From: Corynebacterium sp. P4-C1
GTDB lineage: Bacteria > Actinomycetota > Actinomycetes > Mycobacteriales > Mycobacteriaceae
NCBI RefSeq assembly: GCF_030503595.1
Contig: NZ_CP129966.1
Location: 1,302,001 to 1,366,000 of the forward strand
Reading direction: 5' to 3'
DNA: 64,000 bases
Part shown: in pieces, positions 56,877 to 64,000 of the stretch
Layout of the letters: each line of letters opens with the position of its first letter
Position numbering within the stretch: position 1 is the first letter of the stretch
Translations under genes and position numbers: made by a program
The notes under the pieces: model-generated
Told to the model about the DNA's origin: nothing
The model's database searches: none
The model's input: the letters and a program-made list of their open reading frames with translations, nothing else

Positions 56877-58256
56877 GGGTTAAGTAAAGAAAAGTGTGTC
56901 CGCATGCCACCATAACCCCAGACCACACACCACAAATCACCAAAGAATAGCTCCCCGAAAGCTATTACCCACACCATCCCGCACCTCCGGCCACATTTGT
57001 GCTAACCGCACACCGGTTGGATTAAAGGATGACCACCAACCGCCCCAGCTGCCCACTATGCGGCAACAACACAAAGAAAAACGGCACCACCAGCAAATCA
57101 ACCACCCGTTGGCGCTGCACCCACTGCGGACACTCCTTTACCCGCAACACCCAAACCCACAACAAAAACACCGCCACCATGGCTTTGTTCATCCAATGGG
57201 CCACCGGCACCCAATCTCTAACCACCTTCGCCGCACACCATGGCGTAACCAGGCAAACCATGCACCACCGATTCCGATGGTGCTGGTGGATCATCCCCAC
57301 ACCCACCATCGACCCATTCCGCATCCATGACCAAATCTTCCTCGACGCGACCTATCTAAAGTCCGGATGCCTCCTGATCGCAGCCAGTAAAACCCACGTC
57401 ATCAACTGGACCTGGGCCAGACACGAAACCACCGCCGCCTACACCGAACTCCTACGCCCCATTGCCGCACCACTAATCGCAGTCACAGACGGCGGACAAG
57501 GTGCCCAATCAGCCATCCACCACTGCTGGCCAACAACACGCATCCAACGCTGCCTCGTCCACGCCCAACGAACAGTCCGCCGCCACACCACCAGCAACCC
57601 CCGCACCGATGCCGGCAAAACCCTCTACCGCCTAGCCCTGAAACTCACTCGCATCACCGACCTTGACCAAGCATCCACATGGGTCGCCCACCTGCACGAA
57701 TTCGACCACACCTACCGGGAATGGATGAACGAGAAAACCACCACCAAAGACCCCGTTACCGGCGCCTACACCAAGGTCTACACCCACCAACGCGTCCGAG
57801 CGGCCTATCAATCATTGCTATCTCTGCACCGCAGAGACCTGCTGTTTACCTACCTGCAACCCCCACCAACAACCATCGACCCCGACAACCTTGCAGCAAC
57901 AACAAACAGCCTCGAAGGTGGCATCAACGCCCCCATAAAAGAACTAGCCCGCAGACACCGCGGACTATCACTACCGCATCAACGCACAGTGATGGATTGG
58001 TGGCTGTATCTACATACAGAAGTCCCTGACGATCCGGTCAAGATCGCCAGGGACCAACGATGGGGTCAAGACGCACTTTCCACAGCAACAGACCTGATCA
58101 CCCACAACACCACAGCCACTACCAATGACATCGGTGCACCAGCAGAATACGACACCGCCATCGACACCAGCTACCAACACAACCTCGGCATCCAAAAAGG
58201 CTGGATCAAATAACCGCAACACGCCCGGAAAAGACACACTTTTCTTTACTTAACCC
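56877..58256 (+). mobile_element. IS1249, right copy (intact)
   Basis: A 1380-bp element with the same terminal repeats as the left copy and an uninterrupted transposase gene. The outer side abuts GGAGGTGC and the inner side GCTTTTGA. Confidence 0.95.
57029..58213 (+). CDS. IS1249 transposase
   Basis: A 394-residue DDE transposase of the IS256-related IS1249 group. An N-terminal zinc ribbon (CPLCGNN, CTHCGHSF, about 9-38) and a helix-turn-helix (LTTFAAHHGVTRQTMHHRF) precede the catalytic part. Asp residues lie in IFLDATYLK and AVTDGGQGAQSAI, and the Glu in AATTNSLEGGINAPIKEL. It starts at ATG 57029 after AAAGGA. This is the only full-length IS1249 transposase gene in the window, so it would have to act for both ends of the composite element. 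Confidence 0.95.
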   Translation: MTTNRPSCPLCGNNTKKNGTTSKSTTRWRCTHCGHSFTRNTQTHNKNTATMALFIQWATGTQSLTTFAAHHGVTRQTMHHRFRWCWWIIPTPTIDPFRIHDQIFLDATYLKSGCLLIAASKTHVINWTWARHETTAAYTELLRPIAAPLIAVTDGGQGAQSAIHHCWPTTRIQRCLVHAQRTVRRHTTSNPRTDAGKTLYRLALKLTRITDLDQASTWVAHLHEFDHTYREWMNEKTTTKDPVTGAYTKVYTHQRVRAAYQSLLSLHRRDLLFTYLQPPPTTIDPDNLAATTNSLEGGINAPIKELARRHRGLSLPHQRTVMDWWLYLHTEVPDDPVKIARDQRWGQDALSTATDLITHNTTATTNDIGAPAEYDTAIDTSYQHNLGIQKGWIK

Positions 58257-58264
58257 GGAGGTGC
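58257..58264. repeat. 8-bp target duplication GGAGGTGC, right outer end
   Basis: This octamer is identical to 27604-27611. It is also the Shine-Dalgarno (GGAGGT) of the primase gene, so the transposon landed in that ribosome site and duplicated it; the primase keeps one copy. Confidence 0.95.
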
Positions 58265-58273
58265 GGCGTAACC

Positions 58274-60751
58274 ATGGAGGCAAAGAAAAAGACCCCCGTA
58301 GCTACCGGGGGCCAAGAAACAACAACGGGTCAGGATGCTGCGGTTTCTGACCTCAATGATACCACCGTGGTATCACTCGGTCAACCGGGAGATACAACTT
58401 CTTCGCCTGTCCATACCGTGACTCCGAAACTCACCGATGAGCACCGTGCAGAGCTGTACGCGAGCGCGATCTCAGATGAGGTTATTGCGTCCTGCGGTGT
58501 GTACACAGCACGCACCATTGAGGCTGTGCCCAAGGAACTGCAGTGGATCGGTCCTGATGCGCTGCCGTCTCTCGTCTTTCCAATGAAAGAGATCAGCGGT
58601 GAAACCACGTACCAAGTCAAGCCTCGGCCTGGATCGGTGTGCGACAGTAAGGGTCGGCCGATGAAGTACGTCTGCCCGACCAAGGACAATGAGTGGGGTA
58701 CCCCTCCGCCTGCGCTAACAGTGCTGCGCCCTGTTACTGATGAGACGAAGTATGTACTTATCGTGGAGGGCACGAAGCAAGCCCTCGCCGCCCTGTCGAA
58801 CACGGACGACACGGTTGCTGTTTACCGCGTCACGGGCATCTGGGGCTGGAAGGGCTTGCAGAATTACGCTGTACTCTCGCAGTTCATGGACCTGTACGTC
58901 TGTATCGTCCCTGATGCAGACGCCAGTGAGAACCGGTACGTCTATGACGGCGCGCGCGAGTTTCGTGAACTGCTTGTCCAGTGGGGTGCAACACCGGTGC
59001 GCTTTGTACAGGTACCCGGTCAGGGTAAGCAAGGTCTCGATGACGTGCTGGCTTCTCTGCCTGAAGACAAGCGTGCGGAGATGCTTGAGCTGTGGATCAG
59101 CAAGGCCCAGGACAAGCCTGCTCGGAAGATGCCGAAAATGCCTGAGCTTCCCGGTGGTGCAGCTAATGAGAGTGAGTTGGACGCTCTGATGGAAACGATT
59201 CGTTATCCCGGGTCTGAGGTGATGGATATCCACGAAGGTAATGATGAGGTTCGCAACGAGAAGATCTTCGAGATTGTCAACGAGAAGTTTGGTGGCGAGA
59301 CACTGTTTTCTCAGGGAGAACGGGCTGTCCAGATGCTGCATAGGCCTGCAACGTCTGCTTCAGATAATCGTCGTTGTGACGTTGTGCCTGTCACACGCTC
59401 GAACGGTATGAGTATCATTCGTCGCTCGGTTACGACGTTTATGATGATGAAAAACGGCCCGAGAAGTGTCAGTCTCCCTGGCTCTGAAGTTGACAACATT
59501 TTTCAAAGCGAGTCTGTAAAGAACTTGCCTCCGCTCAACGGTGTTGTGCATTCGCCGGTTGTTACTGAGAGCGGACGGATGATTCTCCACTCTGGATATG
59601 ACGTTGAAACTGGGTTGGAGTTTGACCTCGATCCAGCTGTTGAGGGTTTGGATGTACCAGCCAACCCGACTGAACAAGAGGCGGACAAGGCACTTGAGCT
59701 TCTTCGCGAGATGTTTTGCGACTTTCCGTTTGAAGACGAGTCTGACTTTTTTCACGTGTTGGCCTGGATGATTACAAGTATCGTGCGTCTCTGGCTTGAC
59801 GCGGTACCTGCCTTGGCCATTACGGGTAGCGGTCCTTCGGTGGGTAAAGAAAAGCTCCTGAAGGCAGCGGCTATTCTGCTCACAGGTGACGCGCTTCCCG
59901 TTTCTACGTGCCCTAACAACGACGAAGAGTGGGGGAAGGTGCTCACGTCGGTTTATGCGGCTGGTCATTCCCACGTGCATTTCGATGAGCCTCCCCGCGA
60001 GATTGATTCTCGATACCTTCGATCTGCGATCACGAATAAGACCTACTCGGGCCGTGTACTCGGCGAGTCACGACAAATTGCCGTTCGCAACATTCTGATG
60101 ATGGCCTTTACCGGCAATAACGTGCGGTTTTCTCGCGACATGGCTCGCCGCATCTACTACTGCCGCTTATCAACAGACGTAGATTACGCGGAGACGAGGT
60201 CAGATTTTAAGCACAGTCCGCTAGAGGATTGGGTGCTGGAAAACCGTGGCCCGCTGATGACTGCACTGCTCACGATCATCCAGTCGTGGATAGCAGCAGA
60301 CAAGCCGAAGCCTCCGTCTGGAAGAGCCGAAGGCAGTTTTGAAAAGTGGTATCAGGTCGTTGGAGGAGTGATTGTCCACGCGGGCTTCGAGGACTTTTTC
60401 GCGGACATTGAGGAGCAGCGTCGTGAGCGTAATGATGGCGAAATCGCCGATATCCAGCACCTTCACTGGCTTTACAAGTATGTGCAGGACAATGAGTTTT
60501 ACGACTTTGAGGACGGTTTCCGCGCGTGGGATATCGAACGGATCATTAGCTCCATTGGCGAACAGTTGGACCTAGAAGACTCAAAGGATGTGTTGTGGAA
60601 GCAGCTGGGTATGGCAGATGCTCACGTACCCCTCCCCGACGGTATCTACGGTCTCCAGGACGCAAAAGCATACAGCCTGCAGAAGGTGTACAACTTTCTC
60701 AAGAACAGAAATCTTGAGGGTCTTGCAGTAAAGCGTGCTGTCAAGGGGTGA
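58274..60751 (+). CDS. Mobile-element primase/helicase-like replication protein
   Basis: An 825-residue protein. The N-terminal half has a Toprim-like region (YVLIVEGTKQALAAL at about 157, then LYVCIVPDADASENRYVYDGAREF). The C-terminal half has an ATPase core: Walker A GSGPSVGKEKLLKAA (near 518), a Walker B-like HSHVHFDEPPREI, and a sensor FTGNNVRFSRDMARRIYYCRL. This combination is that of phage, plasmid or ICE primase-helicases that start replication of the element. It starts at ATG 58274, with GGAGGT 11 bases upstream. Before the composite transposon entered, it directly followed the helix-turn-helix gene. Its last residues abut the IS30-family element, so the 3' end may be altered. Confidence 0.75.
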   Translation: MEAKKKTPVATGGQETTTGQDAAVSDLNDTTVVSLGQPGDTTSSPVHTVTPKLTDEHRAELYASAISDEVIASCGVYTARTIEAVPKELQWIGPDALPSLVFPMKEISGETTYQVKPRPGSVCDSKGRPMKYVCPTKDNEWGTPPPALTVLRPVTDETKYVLIVEGTKQALAALSNTDDTVAVYRVTGIWGWKGLQNYAVLSQFMDLYVCIVPDADASENRYVYDGAREFRELLVQWGATPVRFVQVPGQGKQGLDDVLASLPEDKRAEMLELWISKAQDKPARKMPKMPELPGGAANESELDALMETIRYPGSEVMDIHEGNDEVRNEKIFEIVNEKFGGETLFSQGERAVQMLHRPATSASDNRRCDVVPVTRSNGMSIIRRSVTTFMMMKNGPRSVSLPGSEVDNIFQSESVKNLPPLNGVVHSPVVTESGRMILHSGYDVETGLEFDLDPAVEGLDVPANPTEQEADKALELLREMFCDFPFEDESDFFHVLAWMITSIVRLWLDAVPALAITGSGPSVGKEKLLKAAAILLTGDALPVSTCPNNDEEWGKVLTSVYAAGHSHVHFDEPPREIDSRYLRSAITNKTYSGRVLGESRQIAVRNILMMAFTGNNVRFSRDMARRIYYCRLSTDVDYAETRSDFKHSPLEDWVLENRGPLMTALLTIIQSWIAADKPKPPSGRAEGSFEKWYQVVGGVIVHAGFEDFFADIEEQRRERNDGEIADIQHLHWLYKYVQDNEFYDFEDGFRAWDIERIISSIGEQLDLEDSKDVLWKQLGMADAHVPLPDGIYGLQDAKAYSLQKVYNFLKNRNLEGLAVKRAVKG

Positions 60752-61714
60752 ATGCGCCACTTCGACCGGGAGGTAGTTGTGACGCGTTGGACTCCGAAGG
60801 ATGTTAAGGATGCTGCTGTTGAGCGCGTGGTGGCAGGCGAGGCAGTTAGCCTGGTCGCGCGTGATGTGGGTGTAGGCCCCGAATCGGTTTACGGTTGGTT
60901 GAGGGTAAGAGGTGTCGAACCTCCAGGCAGGCGTGCGAGTCGTTTGCGTGATCCGTTTGTCCGTGAGGCTGTTGGGTTGGTGCGTGCAGGTATGTCGATC
61001 AGTCAAGCAGCACAGACTGTTGGAATATCGACTGGCTTGCTTCACAGCAGGTTAAAGAAAGCTGGTGTAATCGAAGTGCGGCCTAGACGCGCCCACTTGT
61101 CACCTGATGAACGTGCCCAGGCCGTGGAGCGAGTGCTTGCTGGTGAGAGCTGTCAGACAGTGGCTGATGCTATCGGTGTGCATCCTTCTACCGTGTATGG
61201 GTGGATAAGGAAGCAGCGGTATGCGAAGTTACGCCGGCAGCGACATCGTCGAACGCCTGATGAGGCGGTGGTGTCTTTGCCAGATACAGGCAAGAAGCTG
61301 GGTAAAGATTCTGTTATGCCAGCACCGATGAAAACTCAAGCCGTTGATGGATTTCCTAGCGGCGTATTCGACAAACACGCCTTAGTAGGGCGTGGTCGCA
61401 GGCTTACTGTTGAAGACCGTGTTGCTATTGAAGCGGGATGTCGTGTCGGTGATTCGGCACGAGCCATCGCGCAGAAAATAAATAGGCACCACAGTGTCGT
61501 CGCTCGTGAAATCACCCGTAATGGTTGGAAGATCGTCGATGAGGACGGCACAGAGCAGCTGCGGTATAACGCCCACAACGCTGCTGTTTCTACTGCTGGT
61601 CGGATGGTGCGGCCAAAACTACGCAAGCTCGATGAAAGCCCAACGCTTCGGGGTGTAGTAGTCGATTGCCTTGCCCGCAGGTGGTCACCTGGGCGCATTA
61701 GTGCATGGCTTGAG

Positions 61715-61722
61715 CATGCTTT
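61715..61722. repeat. 8-bp target duplication CATGCTTT, left
   Basis: CATGCTTT abuts the left end of the IS256-family element and is repeated at 63162-63169. Confidence 0.94.
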
Positions 61723-63161
61723 GAGAGTGTCCGATTGTTTGTGTGCGGGGTTTGGTTTACAAGTAGTCCGCGAATCGGTCGGGGTACGCCACGGCTAGTT
61801 GGTTGATGGCTTGTTTCCACCCGTTGGCTTTCGCTCCTTCAATATAGCCGTTGCATTCGATGTCGCGCTTCGCCTTCTTCGCTCGCTGGGCGGCGCGCTT
61901 GTCTTCGATGTTGCAGATCATCAACCATAGGGTCTTCAGCGCCGCGGTATCGTTCGGGAATTGGCCCCGGTTACGGGTAGCTTTACGCAGTTCAGCATTC
62001 AGCGATTCGATCGAATTGGTGGTGTAGAGCACCCGCCGGGCCGCCGGCGGGAACTGCAAAAACGGCACGAACCGGTCCCAGGCGTCGCGCCAGACTTTGA
62101 CCGACTGCGGGTATTTACGGCCCAACTCTGAGGCCTCGAAAGCATCCAGGCTGGCACGGGCGGCGTCCTCGTTGGCGGCCGTGTAGATCTCACGTAGCGC
62201 CCTCGATACGGGTTTGCGGTCTTGGTAGGACACCCACCGGTTCGCAGCTCGAATCAGGTGCACGATGCAGGTCTGCACCATCGAATTCGGCCAGGTTGCC
62301 TCCACGGCTTCCGGCAGGCCTTTGAGCCCGTCGCAACACACGATGAACACGTCCTGGACGCCACGGTTGGCCAAATCTGCGCAGACTGATGCCCAGAATG
62401 CGGCACCTTCATTGTCTGCGATCCACAATCCTAAAATGTGCTTGATGCCGTCGATATCCACACCGATGGCTATGTAGCAGGCTTTGTTGACCACCCGGTG
62501 ACCATCGCGGATCTTCACTCGCAGCGCGTCAAGGAAGATCACTGGGTAGAACTCGTCGAGTTGCCTGTTCTGCCAGATCAGCACCTCATCCAACACCGCA
62601 TCGGTAATGGTACTGATCGTATCTGGGCTCATATCCACCCCCAGGGTGCCGGCGAGATGGTGCTGAATATCGCGCACGGTCATCCCGCCGGCGTACAACG
62701 AGATAATCATGTCGTCGAGCTCTGTCAGCCGACGGGATCCCTTCGGCACCATCTTTGGAACAAACGTGCCAGCACGATCCCTCGGCATAGTCACTTCCAA
62801 CGCGCCATACCCAGAATTGACGGTCTTGGTGTACGACCCGTTGCGGTGATTGCTCTCCTGTGCGGTTTCCACCCGGGCCTTCGCCTTACGGTCGGCATGG
62901 CCGTAGCCCAAATGCGCATCCATCTCCGCCTGCAGACCAGCGTTGATCGATGCCTGCAACAGGCCTTTAACCAGGTCGCTTGCATCATCAGCAGAGGCCG
63001 ACAGCTCGCTGATCAGGCTGGCCAGCTCAGGATTTTCCATCAGCTTCTCGCTGATCTCGTTGACCCTCGCCGGGTCATGGCCTTTCTTCGGTGACACAGC
63101 AGTCATTATCAGTGAAACTCCTTCAGATCAGAGCCTCACACACAAACTTCCTGACACCCTC
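61723..63161 (-). mobile_element. IS256-family insertion sequence
   Basis: A 1439-bp element. The left end GAGAGTGTCCGATTGTTTG and the inverted right end GAGGGTGTCAGGAAGTTTG are imperfect inverted repeats that continue TGTG. It is flanked by the 8-bp duplication CATGCTTT and inserted inside the IS30 transposase gene. Confidence 0.95.
61757..63106 (-). CDS. IS256-family transposase
   Basis: A 449-residue Mut-type transposase. Landmarks: AEMDAHLGYGHADRKA, RNGSYTKTV, then the DDE residues in FLDALRVKIRDG (Asp), VCCDGLKGLPEAVEATWP (Asp) and RVLYTTNSIESLNAELRK (Glu). The C-terminal WLMICNIEDKRAAQRAKKAKRD is typical. It is full length and probably active. Confidence 0.96.
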   Translation of the reverse strand: MTAVSPKKGHDPARVNEISEKLMENPELASLISELSASADDASDLVKGLLQASINAGLQAEMDAHLGYGHADRKAKARVETAQESNHRNGSYTKTVNSGYGALEVTMPRDRAGTFVPKMVPKGSRRLTELDDMIISLYAGGMTVRDIQHHLAGTLGVDMSPDTISTITDAVLDEVLIWQNRQLDEFYPVIFLDALRVKIRDGHRVVNKACYIAIGVDIDGIKHILGLWIADNEGAAFWASVCADLANRGVQDVFIVCCDGLKGLPEAVEATWPNSMVQTCIVHLIRAANRWVSYQDRKPVSRALREIYTAANEDAARASLDAFEASELGRKYPQSVKVWRDAWDRFVPFLQFPPAARRVLYTTNSIESLNAELRKATRNRGQFPNDTAALKTLWLMICNIEDKRAAQRAKKAKRDIECNGYIEGAKANGWKQAINQLAVAYPDRFADYL

Positions 63162-63169
63162 CATGCTTT
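63162..63169. repeat. 8-bp target duplication CATGCTTT, right
   Basis: This is the second copy of the octamer at 61715-61722; the IS30 reading frame resumes directly after it. Confidence 0.94.
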
Positions 63170-63941
63170 CAGCGATGATGAAAGCATGCGTATTTCCCAC
63201 GAAGCGATCTACAGTGCCTTATACATTCAAGGCAAAGGCAGCCTGCGAGCCGAGCTTGAAGAAGTCATGAAGACTAAAGACGTACTTATCCGCGGCGGCT
63301 CAACACGCAAGCGTCGTGCCCGAAACGCTGGCGTGTTAACCGGTCGCCCTTGGATCAAAGGTGCTGAGATCACCCACCGCAGCCCGGAAGCTGATGACAG
63401 GGCTATTCCCGGGCACTGGGAGGGCGACCTTGTTATTGGTAAAGGTGGCAAAAGCGCGCTGATTACCCTAGTAGAGCGCACCAGCCGTTACACCCTGCTT
63501 GGACACCTTCCCGATGAGCACAGTTCACACACCGTGGTCGCAACCCTGCAGGACATGGTCAAAGACCTCAACACCGAGCAGCTAAAGACCATCACATGGG
63601 ACCAAGGCGCAGAAATGGCTGTCACAGCACAAGTCCAGATTAAAGACGGCTGCCAGGTGTTTTTCTGTGAACCGCACTCACCGTGGCAGAGACCAACCAA
63701 CGAGAACACCAACGGCGAGATCAGGCGCAGGTTCTACAAAAAGGGCACCGACTTTGCCACCGTCACACCCGAACATGTCGCGTGGGTGCAAAATGAGCTC
63801 AACGAAACACCCCGACAAATCCTCGGCGGCGCAACCCCACGTGAAATACTTAACGAACTATTCAAGCGTGGCGCATCCACCGCTTGATTCCGCCGCGGTG
63901 CTGTTCAAACCGGGAATGCGCACTGAAATGCGCAACGGGGG

Positions 63942-64000
63942 TTATTCGTCGACTGCCGCGAGCTCCTCCGTCAACGGCCGCAGCTCCGGGATCTCGGTGG
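63942..64000 (-). CDS. 3' end of an unidentified gene
   Basis: Only the last 18 codons are visible, ending TEELAAVDE and TAA, on the minus strand. Base composition is chromosome-like. It is not recognisable as the missing N-terminal part of EccC. It marks the right-hand edge of the island, about 54 bases after the IS30 transposase stop. Confidence 0.5.
   Translation of the reverse strand, partial: TEIPELRPLTEELAAVDE

Larger units (their letters stand above)
27612..58256. mobile_element. IS1249-bounded composite transposon carrying a siderophore system
   Basis: Two IS1249 elements in the same orientation (27612-30298 and 56877-58256) enclose 26.6 kb of cargo with a full coelichelin-like siderophore locus. 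The 8-bp duplication GGAGGTGC is present only at the two outer ends. The left copy is interrupted by an IS3-family element, but without it both copies measure 1380 bp and their readable transposase halves are identical, so the unit is recent. Transposase for further movement could come from the intact right copy. Confidence 0.92.
60779..63887 (+). pseudogene. IS30-family transposase, interrupted by an IS256-family element
   Basis: The frame 60779-61722 continues at 63170-63887 once the inserted element and one CATGCTTT are removed (CTT GAG CAT GCT TTC AGC GAT), giving about 553 residues. Three helix-turn-helix repeats (about 5-45, 60-100 and 110-150) precede the IS30 HTH_38 unit (RRLTVEDRVAIEAGCRVGDSARAIAQKIN). 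The DDE part has PGHWEGDLVIG, LKTITWDQGAEM and RPTNENTNGEIRR. GTG 60779 follows CGGGAGG. The gene begins 27 bases after the primase stop. Confidence 0.88.

Noticed and set aside
63942..64000. Possible missing N-terminal part of EccC at the right island edge
   Set aside because: The visible 18 codons end with a stop and do not resemble the EccC segment before the first Walker A; a different gene is more likely.

Overview
The window looks like a Corynebacterium chromosome, or a very close relative. It is GC-rich, and its core gene order matches from memory the Mycobacterium tuberculosis segment Rv3410c-Rv3447c: guaB3, guaB, a DUF5319 gene, rsdA, sigD, whiB, groEL, groES, tsaD, rimI, tsaB, tsaE, alr, glmS, glmM, rpsI, rplM and ESX-4. 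The island uses DtxR-type operators and IS1249, both corynebacterial hallmarks.

Region 1 (1-26573) is core chromosome. It begins with the 5' part of a metal-uptake lipoprotein gene. It continues through purine synthesis (guaB, guaB3), the SigD/RsdA pair, a WhiB regulator, groESL under a perfect CIRCE operator, and the t6A tRNA-modification genes tsaD/B/E with rimI and alr. Then come glmS, a hydrolase on a probable leaderless transcript, a small operon encoding a proline-rich protein, glmM, rpsI and rplM. It ends with the ESX-4 type VII secretion genes: two WXG100 proteins, a membrane accessory protein and EccC. EccC is cut off at the Walker A motif of its first ATPase domain.

Region 2 (26574-63941) is a mosaic island. 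Its backbone is an origin-like AT-rich stretch with a symmetric 44-bp palindrome, a small helix-turn-helix gene and a primase/helicase-like gene. A disrupted IS30-family transposase gene follows, carrying an IS256-family element inside it. The helix-turn-helix and primase genes were once adjacent and are now separated by a 30.6-kb composite transposon. This is bounded by two IS1249 copies and flanked outside by the same 8-bp duplication (GGAGGTGC, 27604-27611 and 58257-58264).

The transposon cargo (30299-56876) holds a complete hydroxamate siderophore system. It has all eleven functions that I recall for the Streptomyces coelichelin (cch) cluster: formyltransferase, ornithine hydroxylase, trimodular NRPS without a thioesterase, Fes-like esterase, MbtH protein, two exporter half-transporters, binding protein, two permeases and an importer ATPase. 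The adenylation-domain codes read from the sequence match formyl-hydroxyornithine, threonine-like and hydroxyornithine. Each of the four transcription start regions has a DtxR-like box (14 to 16 of 19 consensus positions). The cargo also carries a DedA gene, a second IS3-family element sitting in the loop of a terminator, a nearly complete ribosomal protein L5 gene with a foreign C-terminus, and a 5'-truncated siderophore-interacting protein gene.

From 63942 the last bases are the 3' end of an unidentified minus-strand gene. The missing 5' part of eccC is not in the window.
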